A stretch of DNA of 64,000 nt, taken from positions 2,596,501 to 2,660,500 of the forward strand of contig NZ_CP115768.1 of the NCBI RefSeq assembly GCF_027912835.1, given 5' to 3'. The stretch comes from Paracoccus sediminicola. Lineage in GTDB: Bacteria > Pseudomonadota > Alphaproteobacteria > Rhodobacterales > Rhodobacteraceae. Shown piece after piece: positions 18,632-28,794 of this stretch. Each line of letters begins with the position of its first letter. Positions within the stretch are counted from its first letter, which is position 1. Both the position numbers and the translations under genes were made by a program. The notes below the pieces were generated by a model. That model did not search any database and had not been told where the DNA came from. It saw nothing but the letters and a program-made list of their open reading frames with translations.

Positions 18632-19217
18632 TTTGCTCGATATTCCTCAGTTGAATGACAGCAGAGGCGGCGTCAGTCACACTTTGGTAGGTTTCTATGT
18701 CGAAGCGCCAAGAGCGTCTAGCCTCTTCGACTTCACGTTTCCAATTTCGGCCTTTGAGCAGCCATGTCGCACCGTCGCGCGACATTAGCCGATGGACATG
18801 GGGAAGCAGAGCTTTCAATGGGGCTAGGGCTCTGGCGCTCACGAATTGATGATCGCCAGTCGGCAATGATTCAATCCTTTTGGCGGTAATCGCGAGATTG
18901 GGTAGGGACAGTTCTCGCGCAACGGTTCTTAGGAACGCGGCCTTTCGCGTGTCGCTTTCGACGAGTTCGAATTCAACGTTCGTTCCGGCGGCCATGATGG
19001 CAATCACAACACCTGGCAAACCGCCTCCGCTGCCAAGATCCAGCCAGCGCCCGTCTGTCGGTGTGGCCAGCGTGTAAAGTTGCGCAGAGTCGCTGATATG
19101 CCGATGATGAATCGAATTGATCGTGCTAGGAGCAACCAGATTTATGGTCCGGTTCCACTTGATGAGCAGATCTGTATAAGCATCAAGCCGGCGCTTTGTT
19201 TCACGTGAAACACTCAA
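18624..19217 (-). CDS. rsmG: RsmG, 16S rRNA (guanine527-N7)-methyltransferase
   Basis: Methylates G527 of 16S rRNA. The SAM-binding motif WLDLGSGGGLPGVVIAI and the LVESDTRKAAFLR segment identify it. I choose the TTG at 19217, giving 197 residues starting (M)SVSRETKRRLDAY, the family N-terminus. A longer ATG reading from 19295 would lie inside mnmG. The TTG is two bases after the mnmG stop. The bases coding for Val-Ser-Arg-Glu-Thr form a perfect parS site, explaining why this N-terminus is conserved near origins. Confidence 0.94.
   Translation of the reverse strand: MSVSRETKRRLDAYTDLLIKWNRTINLVAPSTINSIHHRHISDSAQLYTLATPTDGRWLDLGSGGGLPGVVIAIMAAGTNVEFELVESDTRKAAFLRTVARELSLPNLAITAKRIESLPTGDHQFVSARALAPLKALLPHVHRLMSRDGATWLLKGRNWKREVEEARRSWRFDIETYQSVTDAASAVIQLRNIEQND
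19197..19212. other. parS site 1, at the 5' end of rsmG
   Basis: TGTTTCACGTGAAACA, a perfect 16-bp palindrome identical to the ParB-binding consensus. It lies in the first codons of rsmG, just after the mnmG stop. Confidence 0.93.
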
Positions 19218-19219
19218 TG

Positions 19220-21058
19220 TCAGCCTGCACGGCGAGAGCGACGGGTGAGCGCCAAAAGCAGCGACAAGGCGGCAGGCGTCATCCCTTCGATACACGACGC
19301 TTCGGCGATCGAACTCGGTCGATACTTTGCCAGCTTACCTTTGATCTCGTTCGAAAGGCCAGGGATGGTGCTGTAGTCAAACTGTGCTGGCAGCTCGACG
19401 GCTCGGTCTTTCGCCAGACTTTCCGCCTCGCGTTGCTGACGCTCCTCATATTGAGCGTAGATAGCGTCAATTTTAAGTTGAATTTCGATCGCCTCAGGCC
19501 AATGCGGAAGCTCGCTGTCAATTTCGCGCAGTTTATTCAGGCACGCGTCGCCCGACAGCAACTGAAATGCCGATCGGCGCTGGCCGTCGCGGCCAGACTT
19601 TATCTCATGTTCCGCAAGGTTCTTCGGGGAATATAGACGCGCGCATAAATCTTCCCGTGCCGCGGACAACATTGCAGCCTTCTCACTGAACCTGGCCTCA
19701 CGTGCCCGACCCACGCACCCAAGTTGAATACCCAATGGTGTCAGTCGCTGATCGGCGTTATCTGCACGCAGCGACAGGCGAAACTCCGCCCGAGATGTGA
19801 ACATCCGGTAAGGCTCAGAAACGCCGCGGCTCGTAAGATCATCGATCATCACCCCGATGTAGGAGCTTGCTCGGGTAAAGTGCACCGGCATGTCCGAAGC
19901 CGCATTCAACCCTGCGACCAGACCCTGCGCCGCAGCCTCTTCATAACCTGTCGTTCCATTAATCTGACCTGCGAGATAGAGCCCTGGCATCTCTTTTAGC
20001 TGCAGCGACTGATCCAGATTTCGTGGATCAACATAATCATACTCCACGGCGTAACCCGGCTGAACAATCTCTGCGCGCTCCAAGCCGACGATCGTCCGGA
20101 CATAATCTTGTTGCACATCCTCGGGGAGCGATGTCGAGATGCCGTTCGGATATACGAGGTCGCTCTCTAGCCCTTCAGGCTCAAGAAAGATCTGATGAGA
20201 GTCCTTGTCACCGAAACGGTGGATTTTATCTTCAATGGAAGGGCAATATCGCGGACCTGCGCCTTCAATCCGACCACCATACATAGCCGATCTATGGAGA
20301 TTCTCTCTGATGATATGATGCGTCTTTTCGTTGGTGTGAGTAACCCCACATTCGATCTGGCGCAGTTGCTTTCCTGAGGTCGCGAAAGAAAGAAAAACCG
20401 GACTCTCGTCCGCTGGCTGCTTATCCAATACTGCCCAGTTGATGGAGGCACTCTTCAAGCGGGGCGGAGTGCCCGTCTTCAAGCGGCCCAGTTTCAGGCC
20501 CAATTCGGCTATCCGGTCGGACAGCCTCGCTGAAGACTGATCGCCCCAGCGGCCTGCCATAACCGTCCTCTCACCAATATGGATCAGACCTTTGAGAAAG
20601 GTGCCGGTCGTGAGGACGACCTTTTGAGCACGGATCTGCTCATCACCCATCTTCACACCAGCGACTCGGCCTCCCTCCACCACAAGGTCGGTAACCATGC
20701 CCAATATCACGCGGATATTAGGTTCGGCAGCTACCGCGTTGCGGGCGGCACGCCGGTAAGCATCGCGATCAGCTTGCGTCCTCGGCCCTTGGACAGCAGG
20801 CCCCTTTCTCCGGTTTAGAAGCCGATATTGAATTCCGGCTGCATCAGCCAACCGGCCCATGAGGCCATCCAAGGCGTCTATTTCGCGAACAAGGTGCCCT
20901 TTGCCCAGACCACCAATTGCCGGATTACAGGACATCGTTCCGATATCGCGCTCCGACATCGTCACCAGCGCGACCCGCCGTCCAAGACGCGCAGCAGCAG
21001 CAGCAGCCTCTGTGCCAGCGTGGCCTCCGCCAACGACGATGACATCGAATTGTTTCAC
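19220..21058 (-). CDS. mnmG: MnmG (GidA), tRNA uridine-34 carboxymethylaminomethylation enzyme
   Basis: FAD protein that with MnmE modifies the wobble uridine of several tRNAs. The 612-residue protein has the FAD motif [52 protein letters not shown] and the C-terminal MnmG domain ending [14 protein letters not shown]. The start is a GTG at 21058, giving [11 protein letters not shown]. That GTG sits inside a parS palindrome (21051-21066), so the start codon doubles as ParB-binding DNA. It lies 12 bases after mnmE and two bases before rsmG. Confidence 0.98.
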   Translation of the reverse strand: MKQFDVIVVGGGHAGTEAAAAAARLGRRVALVTMSERDIGTMSCNPAIGGLGKGHLVREIDALDGLMGRLADAAGIQYRLLNRRKGPAVQGPRTQADRDAYRRAARNAVAAEPNIRVILGMVTDLVVEGGRVAGVKMGDEQIRAQKVVLTTGTFLKGLIHIGERTVMAGRWGDQSSARLSDRIAELGLKLGRLKTGTPPRLKSASINWAVLDKQPADESPVFLSFATSGKQLRQIECGVTHTNEKTHHIIRENLHRSAMYGGRIEGAGPRYCPSIEDKIHRFGDKDSHQIFLEPEGLESDLVYPNGISTSLPEDVQQDYVRTIVGLERAEIVQPGYAVEYDYVDPRNLDQSLQLKEMPGLYLAGQINGTTGYEEAAAQGLVAGLNAASDMPVHFTRASSYIGVMIDDLTSRGVSEPYRMFTSRAEFRLSLRADNADQRLTPLGIQLGCVGRAREARFSEKAAMLSAAREDLCARLYSPKNLAEHEIKSGRDGQRRSAFQLLSGDACLNKLREIDSELPHWPEAIEIQLKIDAIYAQYEERQQREAESLAKDRAVELPAQFDYSTIPGLSNEIKGKLAKYRPSSIAEASCIEGMTPAALSLLLALTRRSRRAG

Positions 21059-21066
21059 GTGAAACG
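21051..21066. other. parS site 2, containing the GTG start codon of mnmG
   Basis: TGTTTCACGTGAAACG, matching the 16-bp parS consensus at 15 positions. The mnmG start GTG is read from its minus strand. Confidence 0.9.
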
Positions 21067-21070
21067 GCCT

Positions 21071-22330
21071 CTACTTTCCAATACAAAATCTGCTGAAGAC
21101 CCGGTCAAGATAATCCTCGACATCGATTCTGCCAATCAATCTCTGGAGGTGGTGGCTAGCTGCCCTTAAATGCTCCGAAACGATCTCTACCTCATGGCCC
21201 GAGACATGCGCCAACTCCCGCGCCGCATCGCTCAGGGCGTCCGCCTGCCGAGCGTGGCTCGCCAGTCCCGTTTCCGAAACACGTTCCCGCAGCTCTTCAA
21301 AAATCTCTGAGAGTAGAGTGTCGATGCCTTCCCCCGTCACGCTCGATACGGCCCCATCGCGACCGGTAAGATCACCCTTGGTGTGGATCTCAAGGTCGCC
21401 GGGGCACTTATGATCAAGCATATCTTCTGGGATCTCACCCACAAACACCCGCAGATCAGCGTTCAGGGCGCGGTCTCGCGACCGATCAATACCGATGCCC
21501 TCCACAAGATCGCTGGTCTCACGTATCCCGGCAGTGTCCAGAAACGTCACCGGCAACCCTCTCAGGTCAGCGCGAAACTCGACGATATCCCGCGTCGTTC
21601 CAGCCTGGTCAGTAACTATGGCGATATCCCGACGTGCAATCGCATTTAACAACGATGACTTGCCCGCGTTAGGTGCGCCGACCAAGGCAACCTCAAAGCC
21701 TTGCCGCAACCGTTCAGTCGCCGGATAGCTGGCCAGCTGCGCTTCGACCGATCGCCGAACCCGCTCGATCCTCCGATCTACATCTGCCGCGACATCATCG
21801 GGGATTTCCTCGTCGGCGAAATCGATTGCCGCCGTCAGCATCGCCCCTGCCTCTACCAAGTCGTCGCGCCAGCCTTCCACAAGACGGCCAAGCGCGCCCC
21901 CGCTTACTTGAACGGCGAGTTTACGCTGCGCCTCGGTTTCTGCAGCAAGCAGATCAGACAGGCCCTCCACCTCCGCAAGATCCATGTTTCCAGACTGAAA
22001 CGCCCGCAGCGTGAACTCGCCCGGCTCTGCCCGCCTTGCACCTCTCGACAGGATAGCACGCTCGAGTCGTTTCACCACGACGGGCGCACCGTGCAGGTGA
22101 AATTCGACCACGGCCTCGCCCGTAAAGCTCGCCCCTTCGTTAAAGCGCATCACCAGGCCCTGATCGATACGATCATTGCCGTCCGAGATCTGCCTGAGAT
22201 ACCCATGTCGGGCATCGCCCAAAGGACCCGTCAGCTCCTCTGCAATCCGCTGCGCTTCAGGCCCGCTGACCCGAATGATCGACACGCCGCCGCGGCCGGG
22301 CGGGGTCGCTTCTGCGAAAATGGTGTCCAA
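21071..22330 (-). CDS. mnmE: MnmE (TrmE), tRNA modification GTPase
   Basis: GTPase partner of MnmG. The 419-residue protein has the tetrahydrofolate-binding N-terminal domain (TIFAEATPPGRGGVSIIRVSG). A G domain is inserted after about residue 215, with Walker A GAPNAGKSSLLNA, G2 TTRDIVE and G3 DTAGIRE. The obligatory C-terminal FCIGK carries the catalytic Cys. It is somewhat shorter than E. coli MnmE (454). It sits seven bases after rho and just before mnmG in the same direction. Confidence 0.97.
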   Translation of the reverse strand: MDTIFAEATPPGRGGVSIIRVSGPEAQRIAEELTGPLGDARHGYLRQISDGNDRIDQGLVMRFNEGASFTGEAVVEFHLHGAPVVVKRLERAILSRGARRAEPGEFTLRAFQSGNMDLAEVEGLSDLLAAETEAQRKLAVQVSGGALGRLVEGWRDDLVEAGAMLTAAIDFADEEIPDDVAADVDRRIERVRRSVEAQLASYPATERLRQGFEVALVGAPNAGKSSLLNAIARRDIAIVTDQAGTTRDIVEFRADLRGLPVTFLDTAGIRETSDLVEGIGIDRSRDRALNADLRVFVGEIPEDMLDHKCPGDLEIHTKGDLTGRDGAVSSVTGEGIDTLLSEIFEELRERVSETGLASHARQADALSDAARELAHVSGHEVEIVSEHLRAASHHLQRLIGRIDVEDYLDRVFSRFCIGK

Positions 22331-22336
22331 GAAATC

Positions 22337-23608
22337 TCACGCGTTCATCGAGTCGAAAAATTCGGAGTTGTTTTTCGTCTGCTTCAGCTTCGAAATCAGG
22401 AACTCGATCGCGTCCGTCGTTCCCATCGGGTTCAGGATACGCCGCAACAGATAGGTCTTCTGAAGATCCTTCGAATCGACAAGCAGCTCTTCCTTACGCG
22501 TGCCGGACTTCAGAATATCCATCGCCGGGAACACACGCTTATCGGCGACCTTGCGGTCGAGCACGATTTCGCTGTTACCAGTGCCTTTGAACTCTTCAAA
22601 GATCACTTCATCCATCCGAGATCCCGTATCGATCAGCGCGGTTGCGATAATCGTAAGCGAGCCACCCTCCTCGATATTTCGCGCGGCACCAAAGAACCGC
22701 TTCGGGCGCTGCAGCGCGTTCGCATCCACACCGCCTGTCAGAACCTTCCCCGAAGAAGGAACCACGGTATTGAACGCACGTCCCAGCCGCGTGATCGAGT
22801 CCAGCAGGATCACCACATCTCGCTTATGCTCGACCAGGCGCTTCGCCTTCTCGATTACCATCTCCGACACGGCCACATGTCGGCTTGCCGGTTCATCGAA
22901 GGTCGAACTGACCACCTCGCCACGCACCGAGCGCTGCATATCGGTCACTTCCTCCGGCCGCTCGTCGATCAGCAGCACGATCAGATAGCACTCGGGATGG
23001 TTCTTCTCGATCGAATGGGCGATGTTTTGCAGCAGCACCGTCTTACCCGTGCGCGGAGGCGCCACGATCAACGAACGCTGCCCCTTCCCGATCGGAGCCA
23101 CCAGGTCTATGATCCGCGCAGAGCGGTCCTTGATGGTCGGGTCCTCGATTTCCATCTTTAGCCGCTCATCCGGATAAAGTGGCGTCAGGTTGTCAAAGGC
23201 CACCTTGTGCCGGGCCCGCTCCGGGTCCTCGAAATTGATGCGTTCGACCTTGGTCAAGGCAAAATAACGCTCATTCTCTCCGGGCGCGCGAATGACACCC
23301 TCGACCGAGTCGCCTGTGCGCAGCGCGTGCTGCCGGATCATGTCGGGGCTGACATAGATATCGTCGGGGCCGGGCAGATAATTTGCCTCGGTCGAGCGCA
23401 AAAAGCCGAACCCGTCCTGAACGACCTCCAGCACACCGTCGCCACCGATATCGTAGCCATCCTCCGCATGCTCCTTGAGGATCGAGAACATCATCTCGCC
23501 CTTGCGCATGGTCGAGGCGTTCTCGATCTCCCATTCCTCGGCCATCGCCAGCAAATCCTTCGGGCTTTTCGCCTTCAGATCGGACAGATTCAACCGCTCT
23601 TCGCTCAT
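22337..23608 (-). CDS. rho: Transcription termination factor Rho
   Basis: Hexameric RNA helicase ending transcription. The 423-residue protein has the N-terminal RNA-binding fold with GFGFLRS and [12 protein letters not shown], the Walker [14 protein letters not shown], the Walker [14 protein letters not shown], and the C-terminal [10 protein letters not shown]. The length is typical. It leads a minus-strand run rho-mnmE-mnmG-rsmG-parA-parB, a conserved order beside alphaproteobacterial origins. The ATG follows a 166-base gap that contains a plausible promoter. Confidence 0.98.
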   Translation of the reverse strand: MSEERLNLSDLKAKSPKDLLAMAEEWEIENASTMRKGEMMFSILKEHAEDGYDIGGDGVLEVVQDGFGFLRSTEANYLPGPDDIYVSPDMIRQHALRTGDSVEGVIRAPGENERYFALTKVERINFEDPERARHKVAFDNLTPLYPDERLKMEIEDPTIKDRSARIIDLVAPIGKGQRSLIVAPPRTGKTVLLQNIAHSIEKNHPECYLIVLLIDERPEEVTDMQRSVRGEVVSSTFDEPASRHVAVSEMVIEKAKRLVEHKRDVVILLDSITRLGRAFNTVVPSSGKVLTGGVDANALQRPKRFFGAARNIEEGGSLTIIATALIDTGSRMDEVIFEEFKGTGNSEIVLDRKVADKRVFPAMDILKSGTRKEELLVDSKDLQKTYLLRRILNPMGTTDAIEFLISKLKQTKNNSEFFDSMNA

Positions 23609-23774
23609 CGCATCACCGCATATCGCACCCGCACGGGCATCGATTTCTATTGTTCAAAGGAAAATATCCGCACCGGACGGGCAGACCGTTGCGCGGCCCT
23701 TAAAGCAGCGCGTGATTCGAGTCAACGTGTCAGGCGCACGGACTCATCTCGGATCAACAGATGGAAGCCATCTC
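23609..23774 (-). promoter_or_regulatory. Leader and candidate promoter of rho
   Basis: This gap holds no convincing gene. On the minus strand TTGACT (23725-23720) is followed after 15 bases by TTTAAG (23704-23699), an acceptable but weak sigma-70 pair for this group. The roughly 90-base leader could allow Rho self-control, which is known in other bacteria and only inferred here. Confidence 0.35.
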
Positions 23775-24221
23775 TTAAAACTTCAAGATCACAGAACATA
23801 CGATGATCACCATCAACAGGGTCGGAACCTCGTTCATCATCCGATAACGCCGACCATCCAGCCCGGCCCCATCACGCAGAGCGACACGCTGGCGTCCCAG
23901 CCAGTGGTGAAACCAGGTCATCATCAGGACGGAAACACCTTTCAGCCAAGGCCAAACCATCGTCCAGTCAACGATACCCGGCGTGAGCACCAACAGCATT
24001 CCGCAGATCCATGCGACAATCATCGCGGGACGCATGATCAGCCGCAGCAGCTTATCCTCCATAATCATGAAGGACGCCGCCGGCTCGTCTGAGTTTCCAC
24101 CTCTCTCGGCATGATAGACAAACAGCCGAGGCAGATAGAAAAGGCCTGCCATCCAAGCAATCACGGCCATGATATGCAGTGATTTTATCCATGGATAGAT
24201 CGAAGAGAGAAGATCAGACAT
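23775..24221 (-). CDS. hemJ: HemJ-type protoporphyrinogen IX oxidase
   Basis: Inner-membrane heme enzyme oxidising protoporphyrinogen IX (UPF0093/HemJ). The 148-residue protein has four membrane segments, the conserved His in IKSLHIMAVIAWMAGLFYLPR, the YHAE motif, and MTWFHHWLGRQR with the RYRMMNEVPTLLM end typical of HemJ. It is the first gene on the left of the oriC-like region and reads away from it. In related genomes hemE is often also found here. No hemE is present in this interval. Confidence 0.92.
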   Translation of the reverse strand: MSDLLSSIYPWIKSLHIMAVIAWMAGLFYLPRLFVYHAERGGNSDEPAASFMIMEDKLLRLIMRPAMIVAWICGMLLVLTPGIVDWTMVWPWLKGVSVLMMTWFHHWLGRQRVALRDGAGLDGRRYRMMNEVPTLLMVIIVCSVILKF

Positions 24222-24591
24222 GGACCTCTCTTATAAATAAAATATGAGATAAGAAAGATGATGATGTTTGTAGGCCATGTGTATGATGGGATAGAGCGCC
24301 CGACCCCGTGTTATCCACAGAAGCCAGTAAAGAATAACGACAATTATATTATTATAACAGTTAGTTAGACAGATAAGACCCTCTTTTCCACACACTGTGG
24401 AAAGCGACGACAGTTTTGTCCAACTGTGGATGAAAGCCTGTCGTTCGCGCTCGGTTCTCATCGCATATCCCCAGAGCGATCCGCCCCCGCTTCCATCCCC
24501 GCGCTTATCCACAATTTCATCCAAGGCCAGCACTCTGACGAGGTAGGATTTTCGCTTTCACCGGTGGGAGAGTAACGCTATCCAAGATCCC
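24222..24591. other. oriC: Probable chromosomal replication origin (oriC)
   Basis: A 370-base gap between divergent hemJ and aroE with no credible gene and clearly lower GC than its surroundings. It has five matches to the DnaA box TTATCCACA: exact at 24311-24319 and 24505-24513, TTTTCCACA at 24384-24392, and inverted CTTTCCACA (24396-24404) and TCATCCACA (24425-24433). An AT-rich block lies beside them. Flanking genes (hemJ/rho and aroE-coaE-dnaQ) and nearby parABS are the usual surroundings of oriC in this class. Confidence 0.85.
24328..24379. other. Candidate DNA-unwinding element within oriC
   Basis: From 24331 to 24370, 31 of 40 bases are A or T, including a run of alternating T and A near 24343-24357. 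It lies between the first DnaA box and the cluster at 24384-24433, where duplex opening would be expected. A second AT-rich patch is at 24230-24270. Confidence 0.5.
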
Positions 24592-25452
24592 ATGACCTTG
24601 CAAAACCAAGAAGAACCGGGTTCGAGACCGGACCATGCGCCAATTGCCGGAGTCATTGGTTGGCCGATCGCCCATTCCCGTTCGCCGCTTCTGCATGGTC
24701 ACTGGCTGAAACGCTACGAATTGCCGGGCGCCTATATAGCTCTTCCGGTGCATCCCGAAGATCTCGGTGCGGTGCTGGGCATTTTGCCTCGCATGGGATT
24801 TGTCGGCGTCAATCTTACGATTCCCCATAAGGAAGCGGCGCTGAAGCTGGCCGATATTGTCACGGATCGCGCGGCGCTGATTGGCGCGGCTAACACCCTG
24901 ATCTTTCGCCAGGATGGAAAAATTCATGCTGATAATACAGATGGTTACGGATTCATCGCCAATCTGATGCAATATGCGCCAGACTGGCGCGCCGATCAGG
25001 GGCCGGCCGCGGTAATCGGTGCGGGCGGCGCGGCGCGTGCTGTGGTCGCATCGCTGCTTGAAAGCGGTGTGCCCGAACTCCGGATCAGCAACCGCACCCG
25101 CTTGCGCGCCGATCAGATCAAGTCTGAATTCGGTGCCAAGGTCGTGGTCTATGACTGGGCGCAGGCCGGAAACATGCTGGAAGGGTCGCGCACGGTTGTG
25201 AATGCAACGTCGATGGGGATGGCGGGGAAAAGCCCGCTGAAGCTGCCGCTCGAAGCGCTTTCCGCGGGGACGCTTGCAACAGATCTCGTCTATACGCCGC
25301 TGATGACAGATTTCCTGAAACAGGCTGAACGGCGCGGATGCGAGATCGTGGACGGCCTCGGCATGCTGCTGCACCAGGCGGCACCGGGTTTTGAGCGCTG
25401 GTTTGGCATAAGGCCAGAAGTAGATGATGCGCTGCGCGAGGCTGTGCTGTGA
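24592..25452 (+). CDS. aroE: Shikimate dehydrogenase
   Basis: NADPH-dependent enzyme of aromatic amino-acid synthesis (3-dehydroshikimate to shikimate). The 286-residue protein has the substrate loop [15 protein letters not shown], the catalytic Lys in [18 protein letters not shown], the nucleotide motif GAGGAARAV with NRTR following, and VNATSMGM. It is the first gene to the right of oriC. It overlaps coaE by four bases, forming aroE-coaE-dnaQ. Confidence 0.97.
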   Translation: MTLQNQEEPGSRPDHAPIAGVIGWPIAHSRSPLLHGHWLKRYELPGAYIALPVHPEDLGAVLGILPRMGFVGVNLTIPHKEAALKLADIVTDRAALIGAANTLIFRQDGKIHADNTDGYGFIANLMQYAPDWRADQGPAAVIGAGGAARAVVASLLESGVPELRISNRTRLRADQIKSEFGAKVVVYDWAQAGNMLEGSRTVVNATSMGMAGKSPLKLPLEALSAGTLATDLVYTPLMTDFLKQAERRGCEIVDGLGMLLHQAAPGFERWFGIRPEVDDALREAVL

Positions 25453-26048
25453 CGTTTCGTCTTGGCCTGACGGGGTCCATCGGCATGGGCAAGTCCACGA
25501 CAGCGCGCATGTTCGCCGAGCGTGGCTATCCGGTCTGGGATGCCGACGCCGCCGTCCATCGCCTTTATACCAGCTGCGGCGCTGCCATGTCGCAGGTTTC
25601 TGCCGCGTTTCCGGGTGTCATCAGGGACGGTGTTGTGGATCGCGCGCTTCTGAAAGAAGCTCTGGCAGAGGATGACGCTGCGCTTGAAAAGCTCGAAGCC
25701 ATCGTCCACCCGCTTGTCGCAAGGGACCGTGCAGAGTTCATTTCGCAGGCCGCACAAGGCGGCGCGGCCCTCGTCGTGCTGGATATTCCGCTGCTCTTCG
25801 AAACCGGGGCGGAAGCTGGAATGGATGGGGTCGCCGTCGTTTCGACCGACGCCGCCACCCAGCGGAAGCGTGTGCTGGCCCGTCCGGGAATGACCGAAGA
25901 AACGCTGTCGATGATCCTGTCTCGCCAGCTTCCCGACGACGAAAAACGTGCCCGCGCGGATTGGGTCATTCCCACCGACGATCTGTCTTCAGCGCATGCG
26001 GCGGTCGACGAAATCTGCCGCGAAATTGAGGAGCGGAAAGATGCGTGA
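25449..26048 (+). CDS. coaE: Dephospho-CoA kinase
   Basis: Last step of coenzyme A synthesis. The 199-residue protein has the P-loop [17 protein letters not shown] (residues 6-22), [10 protein letters not shown], and the conserved [11 protein letters not shown] segment with the following [16 protein letters not shown]. The start is a GTG that overlaps the aroE stop. It overlaps dnaQ by eight bases. Confidence 0.97.
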   Translation: MTFRLGLTGSIGMGKSTTARMFAERGYPVWDADAAVHRLYTSCGAAMSQVSAAFPGVIRDGVVDRALLKEALAEDDAALEKLEAIVHPLVARDRAEFISQAAQGGAALVVLDIPLLFETGAEAGMDGVAVVSTDAATQRKRVLARPGMTEETLSMILSRQLPDDEKRARADWVIPTDDLSSAHAAVDEICREIEERKDA

Positions 26049-26763
26049 AATCGTCATGGACACCGAGACCACCGGGCTCGACCCGGACAAGGGCGACAAG
26101 CTGGTTGAGATCGGTGCGGTCGAGCTGATCAACCATCTGCCCACCGACAATACCTTCCACGAATATATCAACCCGCAGCGCGATGTTCCGGCCGAGGCGG
26201 TCGCCGTCCACGGCCTCACGCAGGAATTTCTCAGCGGCAAGCCGCTGTTTGAACAGGTCGCCGACAAATTTCTCGACTTTATCGGCCCTGACGCGAAGCT
26301 GGTCATCCACAACGCCAGTTTCGACATGAAATTTCTCAATGCCGAGCTGGCTGCTCTGGGTCGTCCGAAACTGCCCTGGTCGCGCGCGATCGATACGCTG
26401 GCCATTGCGCGCGAAAAATTTCCCGGTGCTCAGAACTCGCTCGATGCGCTATGCCGCCGCTTCAATATCGACAACTCGGCGCGGAGCTTGCACGGCGCTC
26501 TGATCGACAGCCAGATCCTGGCCGAGGTCTATCTCGAACTGATCGGCGGTCGCCAACCCGACCTTGTGTTAAGCGCGCCGTCTGAGCAGCATGATCAAAA
26601 CGGCCCAACCGAACGGCATCAATCGCGCAGCGACGCGCGTCAGCGCCCCGCAGCACTCGCTTCACGGCTGAGCGATGCAGAACGTGCCGCCCATGAGGAA
26701 TTCGTCGCGAAGATCGGTGAAAACGCCTTGTGGCATCGCTACGTCAGCCCCTCAGCCGGTTGA
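26041..26763 (+). CDS. dnaQ: DNA polymerase III epsilon subunit (proofreading 3'-5' exonuclease)
   Basis: Proofreading exonuclease of the replicase. The ATG at 26041 gives 240 residues beginning [15 protein letters not shown], which contains ExoI. ExoII is [11 protein letters not shown] and Exo[20 protein letters not shown], so all metal ligands are present. A C-terminal tail for binding the alpha subunit follows. The start lies inside the end of coaE. In many alphaproteobacteria secB follows directly. Here a YihY-type gene follows and secB is about 24 kb away. Confidence 0.97.
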   Translation: MREIVMDTETTGLDPDKGDKLVEIGAVELINHLPTDNTFHEYINPQRDVPAEAVAVHGLTQEFLSGKPLFEQVADKFLDFIGPDAKLVIHNASFDMKFLNAELAALGRPKLPWSRAIDTLAIAREKFPGAQNSLDALCRRFNIDNSARSLHGALIDSQILAEVYLELIGGRQPDLVLSAPSEQHDQNGPTERHQSRSDARQRPAALASRLSDAERAAHEEFVAKIGENALWHRYVSPSAG

Positions 26764-26812
26764 TCTTCCCGAACAGAGCGCCGACACTGACCCAGTTGAA
26801 CGGGCGGGGCAC

Positions 26813-27712
26813 ATGATCGGGCCATTGCGGGACATCTGGCAGTTCATCGCAGCTCTCGGAGAGCGGATGGACAAGATCCATATGGGTCTGATCGCGGCAG
26901 GCGTGGCCTTCTATGCGATGTTTGCCGTGTTTCCAGGCCTCGCGGCGATCATCGCGCTGTGGGGGCTCTGGTATGATCCCAACATCATTCAGCAATATGT
27001 CCATGTCGGAGAAGAATTTATCCCGCCAGAGGCGATGGATATCCTTCAGGCACAGGTGGATTCGCTGACCGAAGGCGGGCGCACGCAGCTTGGCTGGACG
27101 ACCTTTCTGTCCTTCATGATCGCCACCATCGCCGCGCGGGCCGGGGTTAACGCGCTTGTGCGCGGCCTGAACGCCGCCTATGGGGTGCGCGCCCATTCGA
27201 CCATCGTCGGCTTTGTGCTGGCCTATGTGCTGACGCTGGCGATTGTGGGCGTCGTGCTGATGGGGCTGGTGACCATTGTGGTCGTGCCGATCATCCTCAA
27301 TCTTTTCGCGCTTGGTCCGCTGCGCGGCTGGCTGATTACCGGGCTACCATGGGCCGGGATGCTGCTGATCGTGATGATCGGGATCGGGATCCTCTACCGT
27401 TACGGCCCGAATGTGCGCCGCCCGCGCACGCCGATTTTCACCTGGGGCTCCATCGTGGCGACCATTGCCTGGGGCCTCGCCTCGCTGGCGTTCTCAGCCT
27501 ATCTGGGCAGCTTCAACAGCTATAACCGGATCTACGGCTCCATCGGGGCGGTGGTGGCGCTGCTGATGTGGTTCTATCTGGCGGCTTTCTCGGTGATGCT
27601 CGGCGCGATCTTCAATGTCGAGCTGCGCCGCCGCCGCCGCGTCGCCGCTGCGCGCGAGGCACGACAATCCCTGCGTGACGAGGCAGAACAGGCTCAGAGC
27701 GGGTCTGTCTGA
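26813..27712 (+). CDS. YihY/BrkB-family inner-membrane protein
   Basis: A 299-residue polytopic membrane protein of the YihY (UPF0761) family. Some members were once misnamed ribonuclease BN; function is uncertain. It shows GLIAAGVAFYAMFAVFPGLAA near the start, about six hydrophobic segments, the family stretch GSIVATIAWGLASLAFSAYL, and YGSIGAVVALLMWFYLAAF before a basic C-terminal tail. The ATG at 26813 fits the family. A longer reading from 26675 would overlap dnaQ. Its end overlaps the convergent methyltransferase gene by 19 bases. Confidence 0.88.
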   Translation: MIGPLRDIWQFIAALGERMDKIHMGLIAAGVAFYAMFAVFPGLAAIIALWGLWYDPNIIQQYVHVGEEFIPPEAMDILQAQVDSLTEGGRTQLGWTTFLSFMIATIAARAGVNALVRGLNAAYGVRAHSTIVGFVLAYVLTLAIVGVVLMGLVTIVVVPIILNLFALGPLRGWLITGLPWAGMLLIVMIGIGILYRYGPNVRRPRTPIFTWGSIVATIAWGLASLAFSAYLGSFNSYNRIYGSIGAVVALLMWFYLAAFSVMLGAIFNVELRRRRRVAAAREARQSLRDEAEQAQSGSV

Positions 27713-28794
27713 TAGAGCCGGATCTTCAGTGAACCATGCGCCACGATGGGGCCGGGTGGCTTGAAGGGCAGTCCAGTGGTCTTTGCCAGCCCCGGCTGCG
27801 ACGTCACGATCCCCACGCGCCAGCCGCGGAAACGTGACATCAGCACCTCGCCCATCTGCGCATGCAGCCCGAAAAGCGGGCCTTTATTGCCAATTCGTGT
27901 GCCATAGGGAGGGTTGATGATGACCAGCCCCGGCGGCCCTTCGGGCGGTTTCAGATCGGCGAAGGCGCCCTGTCGGAAATCGCAGAACGCCGAGACCTGC
28001 GCACGCTCGGCATTCTCGCGGCTCATCCGCACGGCTCCGGCATCGCGGTCGTTGCCGCTGAAAAGAAACTTCGGAGCTCGCACGGCGGTGCTTTTCATCC
28101 TGACCCAAATATCCGGATCGAAGCTGGCAAAACGCTCGAACGCAAAATTCCGGTCCCGGCCGGGCAACAGCCCCGCTGCGATCTCTGCGGCTTCGATCAC
28201 GAATGTCCCCGAGCCGCACATCGGGTCAAGGACCGGCTCGCGCCCCTGATAACCGCATTCGCGCAGAAATGCCGCGGCCATGGTCTCGCGCATCGGGGCT
28301 TTCGCCACGGCCTCCTTGTGGCCGCGCTTGTGCAGGCTCTCGCCAGAGGAATCGAGACTGACAACGGCGAGGTCGTCCTCGATCCGCAGCTTTACCACAA
28401 CGTCGGCATCGGGCGAGATATTCGCGCCAAGCTCTTCGCGCAGCGCGCGCTCGATCCGCTGAGCTGCGGCGCCGGCGTGGTAGATACGCGACTTGCGGCA
28501 GCTTGCCTCGACCCGAAGCGGGACAGAGGGGTCAAGCCAGTCGGCCCAGGGCAGCTTCCGGGACCGCTTGTCGAGCTGCGCCAGATGCATCGCCCGGAAC
28601 GAGGCGACCCGCACCAGAACCCGCGTCGCACAGCGCAGCGTCAGATTGGCACGCCAGACCTCGGTCCAGTCGCCTTGCGTTTCGACCCCGCCCGGCACGA
28701 TCTTCGGATCGGCAAAGCCCGCATCACGCGCCTCATCGGCCAGCGGCTGCTCCAACCCCGGCGTCGCGACAAGGAAAATCCCCAGATCGCTCAG
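27694..28794 (-). CDS. THUMP-domain class I RNA methyltransferase (RlmL N-terminal-like)
   Basis: SAM-dependent guanine-N2 type RNA methyltransferase, probably acting on 23S rRNA. It has an N-terminal ferredoxin-like/THUMP region, then the catalytic domain with DPMCGSGTFVIEAAEIA and the NPPYGTRIG motif. The start is uncertain. The family-typical opening FLVATPGLEQPLADEA is in frame, but no ATG, GTG or TTG lies before it. A CTG at 28794 overlaps the stop of the upstream phyR gene in a CTGA arrangement and would give LSDLGIFLVATPG. The first ordinary start codon is TTG at 28755, which would remove part of the conserved opening. The product is about 353-366 residues, shorter than two-domain E. 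coli RlmKL. Confidence 0.82.
   Translation of the reverse strand: MSDLGIFLVATPGLEQPLADEARDAGFADPKIVPGGVETQGDWTEVWRANLTLRCATRVLVRVASFRAMHLAQLDKRSRKLPWADWLDPSVPLRVEASCRKSRIYHAGAAAQRIERALREELGANISPDADVVVKLRIEDDLAVVSLDSSGESLHKRGHKEAVAKAPMRETMAAAFLRECGYQGREPVLDPMCGSGTFVIEAAEIAAGLLPGRDRNFAFERFASFDPDIWVRMKSTAVRAPKFLFSGNDRDAGAVRMSRENAERAQVSAFCDFRQGAFADLKPPEGPPGLVIINPPYGTRIGNKGPLFGLHAQMGEVLMSRFRGWRVGIVTSQPGLAKTTGLPFKPPGPIVAHGSLKIRLYQTDPL

Noticed and set aside
24231-24533. Open frame of 100 codons on the minus strand inside the oriC region
   Set aside because: Low-complexity, AT-driven composition, no family resemblance, and it runs over the DnaA boxes.
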